Origin: Nitrospira sp. SG-bin1
GTDB taxonomy: Bacteria; Nitrospirota; Nitrospiria; Nitrospirales; Nitrospiraceae
NCBI GenBank assembly: GCA_002083365.1
Contig: LVWS01000005.1
Coordinates: 1 to 64,000, forward strand
DNA: 64,000 bases
Direction of reading: 5' to 3'
Position 1 is the stretch's first letter. The number at the start of each line of letters is the position of its first letter. The position numbers and the translations under genes are program-made. Under the pieces are notes generated by a model. The model made no database searches. It worked only from the letters and a program-made list of their open reading frames with translations, and was not told where the DNA came from. Below are positions 36,382-44,275 of the stretch, one piece after another.

Positions 36382-37472
36382 CGACCTGGTACAATGAAGC
36401 CGAGCATGTGGTGGGCGAGATCGCGACCGCAGTTCAGAACCAGCATTCTGTATCGCTCGAACGGCTTGAAGCTCTGGCAAGAGATGTCGTTTCATCTTTG
36501 CAACACAACGATGAGCTGGTGGTGGAAGCACTCGCGGGTCCTGACGGGTCACCACTCATTACCAACCTAATCAATGTGGCGATACTCGGAACCAAGGTGG
36601 GGATCGGCCTTGGGTACTATGGAGACGAACTATACCAGTTGGCCCTCGGTGGATTTGTCCATGATATCGGATTATTTGCCGTACCAAAATCCTTGATCAC
36701 CAAGGCAGGCCGATTGAACCAGGAGGAGCGGAGGCTGATCGAACGGCATCCTGATCTGGGCCATCAGATTCTTGAGAAATGCGGGCCGGCGTATCGTTGG
36801 TTGGCTCAGTTAACCTTACAGGCACACGAACGTTTCGATGGACAAGGATATCCCAATCGGCTCACGGGAAGAGAGATCAGCGAAATGGCTCAGATCTTGG
36901 GCGCTGTTGACATATTCGATGCATTGGTGAGCGAGCGTCCCTACCGCCGTCGCTTGCTCCCGCACGAAGCAGTCAAGGAACTCCTGGTCACTGAACGGCG
37001 GGCCTTTCCTCGAGAAATCTTGAAGGCGCTTGTCCAGCAATTCTCGCTGTTCCCCCTTGGGACTAGGGTACGATTGACAACCGGGGACATTGGAACAGTA
37101 ACCAAGGTGAATACCGGTTATCCCCTTCGTCCGGTGGTACGGCTCGACGATCCGCAGGAACAAGCATATGAGGGGCCTCGTTCTTGTCAAGTTGATTTGA
37201 GCCATACCCCACTGTTATCTATCGCCGAAACTCTCAATCCTCCGGTACCGGGACGTGTCACATTCGCAGATACCTCTTCCCAGCCGACAACCTCCGTGGT
37301 GCCGACCGCGGTGTCTGATTCCTTCGCTTTGTTGCTCGAAAGTCTGGATGCGATTGCGTTGACACTGCAAGGCGTGGTGGAAACCAGAAAGACGTCGTTA
37401 GAATCTTCAGACGTCAGTGCTGATCCCGACATGATTATCGACAGTCACAGGCCGATTCACCACCCCCAATAA
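36378..37472 (+). CDS. HD-GYP-domain protein with altered metal ligands
   Basis: 364 residues, TTG start overlapping the ATPase stop. The HD-GYP core lies at about 60-215: GGFVHDIGLFAVP (HD), IERHPDLGHQIL, HERFDGQGYP (GYP), VDIFDAL and RPYR. Two usual ligands are missing: the first His of the domain is Asn (TNLINVAIL for tHsiNVail) and the HH pair reads AH. It may be an impaired cyclic-di-GMP phosphodiesterase or a binding-only version. A C-terminal tail of about 100 residues is Thr/Ser-rich. It closes the chemosensory operon and hints at cyclic-di-GMP output. Confidence 0.85.
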   Translation: MTTWYNEAEHVVGEIATAVQNQHSVSLERLEALARDVVSSLQHNDELVVEALAGPDGSPLITNLINVAILGTKVGIGLGYYGDELYQLALGGFVHDIGLFAVPKSLITKAGRLNQEERRLIERHPDLGHQILEKCGPAYRWLAQLTLQAHERFDGQGYPNRLTGREISEMAQILGAVDIFDALVSERPYRRRLLPHEAVKELLVTERRAFPREILKALVQQFSLFPLGTRVRLTTGDIGTVTKVNTGYPLRPVVRLDDPQEQAYEGPRSCQVDLSHTPLLSIAETLNPPVPGRVTFADTSSQPTTSVVPTAVSDSFALLLESLDAIALTLQGVVETRKTSLESSDVSADPDMIIDSHRPIHHPQ

Positions 37473-37903
37473 GTATGCGGTACCCTCAGATCATGCAATT
37501 GCACGGTTGAAGAGAACGAACGCACGTCCCTCGGAATAGGCGACCAAAACGAATCACGATGAGTTTCCGATCTTCGATTCAGTTCTGAATCTCTCGCAGG
37601 CGCATCGTTCGGTCTTCATCGAATACTTTGGTGAATCGCTGCATCCCTCGCTACAGTGTAATCCGCAGCTGAACGTCAATCGCTCTGTTCTGGATCATCT
37701 GATGACAGATTCTGTCTGTTCAGTTCAAGACGATATCATGGGGTCCAGCCCATACCGTGCTACATGGAACTGGTCCTGCGAGTCACCCATCAGATCGAAA
37801 TCAACGAGTTTTGTCCTCTTGTTCTACCCTTTGCTGTGGAGATCGAGATGGTTATAATGGGCTCGGCCACTCCGAGTATCTTGACCATTGCAAAGGGAAA
37901 CAC
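37473..37903. other. 431-base gap without a recognisable gene
   Basis: No convincing reading frame, promoter or terminator. The frame of the next gene is open from 37757, but the residues before the GTG at 37904 are Cys/Arg/Ser-rich and not protein-like. A short TGCAATTGCA palindrome lies near 37494. Confidence 0.5.
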
Positions 37904-38443
37904 GTGCCAAAGCTCGTCAATGTTCATCATCCGCAACAGACCGTCCAGCAAGCCCAGGAGTACGTCAAGACGTACATCCTCCTGCCGTCCGGCCTTCTCG
38001 GACTCATCTGTGTGATCGGGGCTGTGGGAGGTCTAGGATATCAGTGGCTCGCCACCGACAGCTATACGTGGGATACCTTCTATCAGAGTTCCGGATTATT
38101 CATGTCCGGTGTCGGGTTGGGCGCGGCCCAGACGCTCTATCAGCGGTACCTCCTGCGCGCGTTTCCGGAAGTTCTCGCGGCCCGCATGAAAGAAGGGCTG
38201 AATCGTCAAAAAGGAAAGCTCAAAAAGAGGTCCGACGCGACGACCATCGAGCACCCGGGGCGCCAGTTCGTCCCGCTCGCCTATCTGTTCGGCGTGATGA
38301 TCCTGGTCGGCGGCACCGTTGCGGCGTCCGTCTATGGCCGTGTGAGTACGTTTCCAGCGCTCCTGATGCCGTGGGCCGGATTCTATTGGGCCAGGCTGTT
38401 CTTATGGCGGCGAGTAATCAAAGTAGAGCCAGCGGCGAAGTAA
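37904..38443 (+). CDS. uncharacterised membrane protein with four helices
   Basis: 179 residues from a GTG preceded by AAAGGG at good spacing. Two pairs of hydrophobic segments (LLPSGLLGLICVIGAVGGLG, SSGLFMSGVGLGAAQTLY, LAYLFGVMILVGGTVAASVY, PALLMPWAGFYWARLFL) predict an inner-membrane protein with a basic cytoplasmic loop (KGKLKKR). No family is recognised. It ends four bases before the lpxD stop on the opposite strand, leaving no room for a separate terminator. Confidence 0.65.
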   Translation: MPKLVNVHHPQQTVQQAQEYVKTYILLPSGLLGLICVIGAVGGLGYQWLATDSYTWDTFYQSSGLFMSGVGLGAAQTLYQRYLLRAFPEVLAARMKEGLNRQKGKLKKRSDATTIEHPGRQFVPLAYLFGVMILVGGTVAASVYGRVSTFPALLMPWAGFYWARLFLWRRVIKVEPAAK

Positions 38444-38447
38444 GGCC

Positions 38448-39548
38448 TCAGCGCTTGTTGGAGCGAGCGGCTTGGGTTCGAGCAATCCGGCCGGGCGTTT
38501 TTTTCATGCGAGTTTCGAGGGTCGCCACACGCTGTTCCAAGTCCCGTACAAGCTGCTTCAACTCGGGCAACTGGAAGATCACTCCCTGAACCCTCAGGGC
38601 CTTTTCACGCGGCATCGCGGGAATGCCTCCGACGATCTGGTTCGACTCCACACTACGATTGACTCCGGATTTGGCCGCGATCATCACTTGATCACCGATG
38701 GTCAAATGATCCGAAAGCCCCGCCTGACCGCCGATCATCACGTGATGACCGATGGTCGTGCTACCCGCGATGCCAACCTGTGCAACGAGAATGCAGTGCT
38801 CCCCCACCGTGACATTGTGGGCAATCTGGACGAGATTGTCGACCTTCGTACCCCGCTTGACCATGGTCCGCCCGAATGTCGCGCGGTCCACCGTTACGTT
38901 GGCTCCCAATTCAACGTCATCTTCGATGACGACGCCGCCGAGTTGCGGGATCTTATGGTGACGGCCCTGATGCTGCACGTATCCGAACCCATCGGCTCCG
39001 ATCACGGTTCCACTATGTATGATCACCCGCGCACCCAAGGTACAGCCTTCACGCACGACGACATTTGGATAGAGCACGGAATCGTCCCCGATCGTTGAAT
39101 CCGATCCGACGAAGACTCCCGGATAGAGCGTGACCCGATTACCGATCGTCACGCGGTCGCCCAACGTGACGAACGGCCAGATGGAAGGATCGGCCCCGAT
39201 CCGCACATCGGCGCCCTGTGTCACCTGTTCGGCAACGCCTCGAGGAGCTTGCGGACGGACAAAAAACGTCTGAGCGACGCGCGCGAATGCCAACATCGGA
39301 TTATCCACGACGATTTGCGGCACGGCGAGGTCGGACAAATGCCGATGGACCAGGAGCGCCGCTACGGGAAGATTGGCCGCGGCCTTGGACATTTTATCGT
39401 TGGTGATGAAGGACAATGCCTGGGGATCGGCTTGACCGAGACTCGTCAAACCGGAGATCGGTGTCTGGCTGTCGCCGTGAATGGTCCCCCCGACCACCTC
39501 TTGGATTTGAGCTAACGTGATGGGTGTGGGCAGTTGAGGCTTACTCAT
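38448..39548 (-). CDS. lpxD: UDP-3-O-acylglucosamine N-acyltransferase
   Basis: 366 residues. An N-terminal uridine-binding domain (TLAQIQEVVGGTIHG, ISGLTSLGQADPQALSFI) is followed by a left-handed beta-helix of hexapeptide repeats, such as IGDDSVLYPNVVV and GARVIIHSGTVIGADGFGY. HQGRHHKIPQLG contains the catalytic His. It adds the second acyl chain to the lipid A precursor using acyl-ACP. The C-terminal helix extends into a basic tail. Its ATG overlaps the acp stop, so the acyl donor carrier and the acyltransferase are coupled. Confidence 0.95.
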   Translation of the reverse strand: MSKPQLPTPITLAQIQEVVGGTIHGDSQTPISGLTSLGQADPQALSFITNDKMSKAAANLPVAALLVHRHLSDLAVPQIVVDNPMLAFARVAQTFFVRPQAPRGVAEQVTQGADVRIGADPSIWPFVTLGDRVTIGNRVTLYPGVFVGSDSTIGDDSVLYPNVVVREGCTLGARVIIHSGTVIGADGFGYVQHQGRHHKIPQLGGVVIEDDVELGANVTVDRATFGRTMVKRGTKVDNLVQIAHNVTVGEHCILVAQVGIAGSTTIGHHVMIGGQAGLSDHLTIGDQVMIAAKSGVNRSVESNQIVGGIPAMPREKALRVQGVIFQLPELKQLVRDLEQRVATLETRMKKTPGRIARTQAARSNKR

Positions 39549-39997
39549 CGGGCCGCGACTTTCTTCTTACCGGAAGTCACGGAGGATGTCTTCTTTGGTT
39601 TGCCGACGGAAGTGGGCTTGGCTGACGCTGTCTTCTTGGGAATGGATTTGCCGGCGGTGGTCTTGGCCGGGGCGGCCTTGGCTGATTTCGATTTACCTGC
39701 CGCGGTGGCGGGTTTCGCCGATTCAGGCTTGGATTCGGTCTTCGATTCGACGAGCCGTCGATGGACATAGGCCGCCACGGTACCCACCGTACTCAATCCC
39801 GGCAGATCCTGATCCGGGATTTGAAGCTTGAATCGTTCCTCGATCTCGAAAAGCAGTTCGATGATGGCAACCGAATCGAGCCCGAGATCATCGCGGAGAT
39901 GATGAGACTCGGTGATCGACGCCGGATCGCGTTTGAGATAGCTGGCCAAGGCCTGAATGATTTTGGAGGTGACCGCAGGATCGATCGATTCAGTCAT
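39545..39997 (-). CDS. acyl carrier protein with Lys/Ala/Pro-rich tail
   Basis: 150 residues, nearly twice the normal ACP length. Residues 1-82 are a standard ACP with the phosphopantetheine Ser42 in LGLDSVAIIELLFEIEERF. Residues 83-150 are a low-complexity basic tail of KSAKAAPAKTTAGK- and PKKTASAKPT-like units resembling histone H1 or AlgP tails. Normal ACPs are acidic throughout, so a polycationic tail is odd; it might bind membrane phosphate, LPS precursors or nucleic acid. It sits between fabF and lpxD, indicating a dedicated carrier for lipid A acyl chains. AAGGAGC precedes the ATG. Confidence 0.88.
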   Translation of the reverse strand: MTESIDPAVTSKIIQALASYLKRDPASITESHHLRDDLGLDSVAIIELLFEIEERFKLQIPDQDLPGLSTVGTVAAYVHRRLVESKTESKPESAKPATAAGKSKSAKAAPAKTTAGKSIPKKTASAKPTSVGKPKKTSSVTSGKKKVAAR

Positions 39998-40075
39998 TAT
40001 GAAGCTCCTTCAGTGGTATGAGGCTCGTCGCCTGTGAATTCGGCAAGGGGCCCCTCGATATCGTTCAACTGATTC

Positions 40076-41332
40076 TTACGCCACAAACTTTTTAAAGACC
40101 ACCGTGGCATTGTTGCTGCCGAATCCGAATGCGTTCAAGAGGGCGTACCGGACCTTTCGCTCTTGGACGGCACGCCGAATGCCATCCATGCGGCACGCCG
40201 GATCCGGCTCCTCGTAGTTGGCCGTAGGATGGATTTGTCCGGTGTGGATCGACAAGGTGGTGGCGACGGCACCGATCGCGCCGGCGGCTCCCAAGGTATG
40301 GCCGATGAGCGACTTCGTGGCGTTGACGGCGATCTTGTCCGCGCGATTCTTGAACAGACTCCTGATCGCTTTGGTCTCGACGGCATCGCCGATCGTCGTG
40401 GACGTTGCATGGGCGTTGATGTAGTCGACCTGATCCGGCCCGATGCCGGCGGAATCCAGGCCGATCTTCATGGTCGTCGAAATTTCCTGCCCGTCTTCCT
40501 GGGGAATGACCATGTGATAGGCCTCGCTGGTGGCGGCATATCCGGCAAGTTCCGCATAGACTCGAGCTTTCCGCTTCTTGGCATGCGCCAAGGATTCCAC
40601 GATCAATGCGGCAGCGCCTTCTCCCATGACGAACCCATCGCGGCGCCGATCAAAGGGACGTGAGGCACGTTCCGGAGACTCGTTGAACTCGCTGGAAAGC
40701 GCACGCAAGGAACAGAACCCGGCAAAGACCAACGGCGTGATGCTCGCGTCCGCTCCGACGGCGATAACGACGTCGGCTTGTCCGCTGCGAATACTTTGCA
40801 AAGCTTGTCCGAGGGCATGGGCACTGGAGGAACAGGCGGTCGAGATCGTGAGGTTCGGGCCTTTGGCGCCGTGCGCCATCGCCACGATGCCGGACGCTGA
40901 GTTCAGTGTGATCGTCGGAATGAAGTTGGGATGGACGCGATGCGGACGTTGCGTCTTGAAGAGCTGCGTGATCTCACGCTCGCCCATCACCATTCCTCCC
41001 ATTCCGGCTCCGACGATGACTCCGACACGATGCGGCGCCTCCTTGGCCATGTTCAGATCGGCATCGGCGAGTGCTTCCTTCGTGGAGACCAAGGCGAATT
41101 GCGCATAACGGTCCACGCGACTCGCCTGTGTGGCCGACAAATACTGCTCCGGAGAAAAGTTGTGGACCTGCCCCGCCACGCGCGAACGATAGCCGGACAT
41201 GGGAAACCATCCAAGGGACGGGATCGCGGTCACCCCCGAACGACCTGTGAGAGCCGCCTTCCAGAACTCACTGACGCCGATCCCGATGGGAGACACTACC
41301 CCGAGACCAGTAATGACTACACGCGAGGCCAT
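40076..41332 (-). CDS. fabF: 3-oxoacyl-[acyl-carrier-protein] synthase II
   Basis: 418 residues of a complete KAS II enzyme. The start is VVITGLGVVSPIG, the nucleophile Cys is in STACSSSAHAL, the active-site His residues are in NAHATSTTIGD and IGHTLGAAG, and the C-terminal NAFGFGSNNATVVF is intact. It elongates acyl-ACP by two carbons. A strong AGAAGGAGG site precedes the ATG. Within this operon it probably feeds acyl chains to the adjacent variant ACP and on to LpxD. Confidence 0.95.
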   Translation of the reverse strand: MASRVVITGLGVVSPIGIGVSEFWKAALTGRSGVTAIPSLGWFPMSGYRSRVAGQVHNFSPEQYLSATQASRVDRYAQFALVSTKEALADADLNMAKEAPHRVGVIVGAGMGGMVMGEREITQLFKTQRPHRVHPNFIPTITLNSASGIVAMAHGAKGPNLTISTACSSSAHALGQALQSIRSGQADVVIAVGADASITPLVFAGFCSLRALSSEFNESPERASRPFDRRRDGFVMGEGAAALIVESLAHAKKRKARVYAELAGYAATSEAYHMVIPQEDGQEISTTMKIGLDSAGIGPDQVDYINAHATSTTIGDAVETKAIRSLFKNRADKIAVNATKSLIGHTLGAAGAIGAVATTLSIHTGQIHPTANYEEPDPACRMDGIRRAVQERKVRYALLNAFGFGSNNATVVFKKFVA

Positions 41333-41417
41333 GCTTGTCCCTCCTTCTGGGCGCTCACGGCGCCTTTCTTACCGGAAGACCGATAGACAGTCAACTAGGA
41401 AACCTCTCTTCAATTCT

Positions 41418-42509
41418 TCAATGCCGAACTTTCAATAATAGATAGAGGCCAAAGCTGAGAAACAACGCATTAGCCATCCATCCGGCCATCATGGGAGCCA
41501 ACGCTCCCCCTCGTCCCAGTGCGATCGCGACAGAGTGTGTGGTCCAGTAGCAGAATCCGACGACGAACGCCTGTCCGATACCCGCAGCCATGTTACCTCC
41601 ACGGACCCCGCTTCGGCGCAAACTCAACGCGATCCCGACCAGCACCATCACAATGGCCACCAAGGGGAACGCGATCCGACCGTAATAGTCAGTCAGGAGA
41701 CGAGCGAACGAGAACCCCTCGTGCCGAAACCGTCCGAGATAATTCTGGATTTCGCGAAACGTCATGGTTTCCGAGTTCCCCACCAGGGAAGAGGAAAAAT
41801 CCTCGGGAATCAAGGGAATATTCATCGTCTGTTCCGTGAAGGACACGACCTCCACGGTGTCGTCCGATTGGAACCGGCGATGATGGCCGTTCGATAGGGT
41901 CCAGCCGTGGGGCGTATAGCGGGCTTCAGCCGCTTCGGTAACCCGGTCGAGTGTAAACGGCGGGCGAAAATAAAAAATCCGCACATCGCGAAGAGTCTTG
42001 CCTGCACTGTCGATCTCGCTGACTTCCATCAGACTGTCGGCGCCGATACGGGCCCAGGGTTGAGCGGCTTTCACGGTGACGGGAGCCGGTCGTTGTTCGA
42101 TCTGGATCACGCGTACTTCGTCGGCCTTCTCCGACGCGAGCGGAATGACGGTCGAGCTGAAAAAGAAGAGAATCATGGATACGCCGGAGGCGAACAGGAG
42201 AAACGGCGAGGTCATCCACAACAAGCTGATTCCACAGCTCCGCATGGCGGTGATTTCGTTGCTGCGCGCAAACAGGCCAAGCGTGAGCAAGGTCGCGACC
42301 AAGATCGCGAACGGAGCGACCTGGAACGAAATCGAGGGAATTTTCAGCGCGAAATACGTGAGAATGGGGACGATCCCCGATTCGTAACGCAAGAACCGAC
42401 GAACTTTCTCAAAAAAGTCGATCACCAGGTAGATGGTCACCAAACCGGAAAAGCACATGCCAAAAATTTTGGCGTATTCACGCAGGATATATCGGAAGAG
42501 AATCGTCAT
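41418..42509 (-). CDS. lptG: LPS export permease LptG
   Basis: 363 residues of the YjgP/YjgQ family. Three N-terminal helices, a large periplasmic beta-jellyroll of about 170 residues, and three C-terminal helices. The N-terminus ILFRYILREYAKIFGMCF and ITAMRSCGISLL are typical. With LptF and the LptB ATPase it extracts LPS from the inner membrane and passes it to LptC/LptA. It starts four bases after lptF. The LptF/LptG assignment follows gene order and the N-terminal sequence. Confidence 0.9.
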   Translation of the reverse strand: MTILFRYILREYAKIFGMCFSGLVTIYLVIDFFEKVRRFLRYESGIVPILTYFALKIPSISFQVAPFAILVATLLTLGLFARSNEITAMRSCGISLLWMTSPFLLFASGVSMILFFFSSTVIPLASEKADEVRVIQIEQRPAPVTVKAAQPWARIGADSLMEVSEIDSAGKTLRDVRIFYFRPPFTLDRVTEAAEARYTPHGWTLSNGHHRRFQSDDTVEVVSFTEQTMNIPLIPEDFSSSLVGNSETMTFREIQNYLGRFRHEGFSFARLLTDYYGRIAFPLVAIVMVLVGIALSLRRSGVRGGNMAAGIGQAFVVGFCYWTTHSVAIALGRGGALAPMMAGWMANALFLSFGLYLLLKVRH

Positions 42510-42513
42510 ACCG

Positions 42514-43611
42514 CTATTGTCTGCTCATCCTGAAGAAAAGGACGACGGTGATGATGACAAAAATGATGTTCGGCAGCCATGCGCCCATAAAGGGATGGAG
42601 GACCAAAGCCGTGACGAGGAAATCGCACCCGACATTCAGGATATAGAACGCGATGATGATGCCGATGCCGACGGCAAATCCGCCGATCCGTCCAGACCGC
42701 TTCGAGACGATGCCGACCGGCACACCGAGCAGACAGAATATCAGCGAAGCGGTGGGAAAGGCCAAATCTTTATAATATTCCATCAGACGTCGAAGAGAGC
42801 CGGCATCCTTGCCGCCGGATTCGGCCAGCCGAGCCATGATCTGCTCATACGACGGGCGTTCTTCGGTGACCGAATAGCTGCTGAGATTCAGGTCGATCTT
42901 GAGATCGTAACTGGCGAACGAAATCTGCCGATACTGATCGACCTCACGCTCACGCGGTCGGCTATGAATGACGCCGTTGACCAACTGAAGCGCCACCTGC
43001 GCATGGGCGGTGTCCATAAAGACGCGATATTGCTCCGCCACGATCACGCGAGGCTCATCCGGCAACCGTTCATCGGAGATGAAAATGCCTTCGGCCGGAC
43101 GGTCCGGCTCACCCTCCGGAACATAGATCATCATGTGCGGAATCGGCTCATTGAAGGTGCCTCGCTCCAAAGCCAAAACCAGCTGATCTTTAAGTAGGTT
43201 GAGCGCCACCTTCTTGAGATTCAAGGAGCTCCATGGCTGTCCCCATTGAGACAAGACCAAGGTCAGTGTAAAGACACCTACTGAGAAGAGAAGCACCGGC
43301 TGCGAAAGACGATACAGGCTGAGTCCGGTTGCACGCATGGCGACCAGTTCCTTGTCATAGGACAACCGGCCGAATGCCGTGACCGACGCGATCAAGCCCG
43401 CGATGGGGAGCGTGAGAACGAGGCCGGAAGGAAGCAGCATCGCGATCACTTTGACGATCGCCCAGAAACCGACGCCTTTGGACACCAGCAATTCGACCAA
43501 ACGCAAGAGTTCCCTGGTCAACATGACAAAACACAGCGCGCCGAGGCTGAGCCCAAACGGAGAGAGGAGTTCCGTGAAAATGTAGCGGTCGAGCAGTGTT
43601 CGTAAGATCAC
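42514..43611 (-). CDS. lptF: LPS export permease LptF
   Basis: 365 residues, GTG start. LDRYIFTELLSPFGLSLGAL opens the first helix, LSYDKELVAMRATGLSLYRL is the coupling-helix region that contacts LptB, followed by the periplasmic jellyroll and three C-terminal helices (PVGIVSKRSGRIGGFAVG). It is the first gene of the minus-strand operon lptF-lptG-fabF-acp-lpxD, which links lipid A acylation to LPS export. A good promoter lies about 30 bases upstream. Confidence 0.91.
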   Translation of the reverse strand: MILRTLLDRYIFTELLSPFGLSLGALCFVMLTRELLRLVELLVSKGVGFWAIVKVIAMLLPSGLVLTLPIAGLIASVTAFGRLSYDKELVAMRATGLSLYRLSQPVLLFSVGVFTLTLVLSQWGQPWSSLNLKKVALNLLKDQLVLALERGTFNEPIPHMMIYVPEGEPDRPAEGIFISDERLPDEPRVIVAEQYRVFMDTAHAQVALQLVNGVIHSRPREREVDQYRQISFASYDLKIDLNLSSYSVTEERPSYEQIMARLAESGGKDAGSLRRLMEYYKDLAFPTASLIFCLLGVPVGIVSKRSGRIGGFAVGIGIIIAFYILNVGCDFLVTALVLHPFMGAWLPNIIFVIITVVLFFRMSRQ

Positions 43612-43640
43612 AGAATGGCTGGAACGAAGAAATTGTGAGT

Positions 43641-43669
43641 ACTATAGGGAAGTCCTTCTCACCTGTAAA
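43641..43669 (-). promoter_or_regulatory. sigma70-type promoter of the lptF operon
   Basis: Read on the minus strand: TTTACA (43669-43664), a 17-base spacer and TATAGT (43646-43641). Both boxes differ from consensus by one base, and the spacing is ideal. The transcript would start near 43635, about 24 bases before the lptF GTG. Confidence 0.62.
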
Positions 43670-43701
43670 CACGAGGGAACATCCACGCCCCAAAGATTCG
43701 C

Positions 43702-43730
43702 TTGACAGAGTATGAAGCCTATGTTACATG
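43702..43730 (+). promoter_or_regulatory. possible cspA promoter with a long leader
   Basis: A perfect TTGACA at 43702-43707 is followed 16-17 bases later by TTACATG, a poor -10. If used, the cspA leader would be about 165 bases long, which is usual for cold-shock genes whose leaders act as thermosensors. The -10 is weak, so this is tentative. The rest of the 43612-43902 gap holds the divergent lptF promoter and nothing else I can name. Confidence 0.3.
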
Positions 43731-43902
43731 CAGCGCGACTTTCCACTCAACTGATGGGTTCCGTGAGCGATGCATCACTCCTTCAGGTGCCCGTCCCTTC
43801 CGCCAGCCGGGTTCGTGCCCAATCCATTTTTCATATTGATATCAGGGCGATTGAGTGGGCCTCTACGTAACCAATCGTAGTTGTTGAAAAAAGGAGGATT
43901 CT

Positions 43903-44121
43903 GTGAAGACAAAAGGAACGGTCAAGTGGTTCAACGATCGAAAAGGCTTTGGATTCATCCGGTTGGATAGCGGAGAAGATGTCTTCGTCCACTACTCTGC
44001 ATTACAGGGAGAAGGTTTCAAGACCCTCAAGGAAGGGGAAAACGTCGAGTTTGACATCGTGCAGGGGGCCAAGGGTCCTCAAGCGGCCAATGTGCTCAAG
44101 TCGGCGATCGCCGCACCGTAA
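43903..44121 (+). CDS. cspA: cold-shock protein (CspA family)
   Basis: 72 residues of a single cold-shock domain. KGTVKWFNDRKGFGFIRLD contains RNP1 (KGFGFI), and VFVHYSALQ contains RNP2 (VFVHY). It binds single-stranded RNA or DNA and melts structure. The start is GTG with a strong AAGGAGG site. It is a single gene facing away from lptF, with a hairpin after its stop. The name is by family; which paralogue it is cannot be told. Confidence 0.95.
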   Translation: MKTKGTVKWFNDRKGFGFIRLDSGEDVFVHYSALQGEGFKTLKEGENVEFDIVQGAKGPQAANVLKSAIAAP

Positions 44122-44151
44122 GCCTCTTCTCTTCCATGTGGTTCCGTCGAA

Positions 44152-44178
44152 GAGCCGCTCCCGACAAGGGGACGGCTC
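44152..44178 (+). terminator. hairpin after cspA, possible terminator
   Basis: GAGCCG-C-TCCC pairs with GGGA-CGGCTC around a short loop, 30 bases after the cspA stop. The stem is GC-rich, but no T-run follows, so it may stabilise the 3' end rather than terminate on its own. Confidence 0.45.
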
Positions 44179-44275
44179 CTCGATAGGAATGCTTTCCTGT
44201 CTGATTCTTCCATTTTCTAGACAAAAACCCTGGTGACTGTTAGCGTTCGGTTGTTCTGGTCGTGGAGGTTTCATT

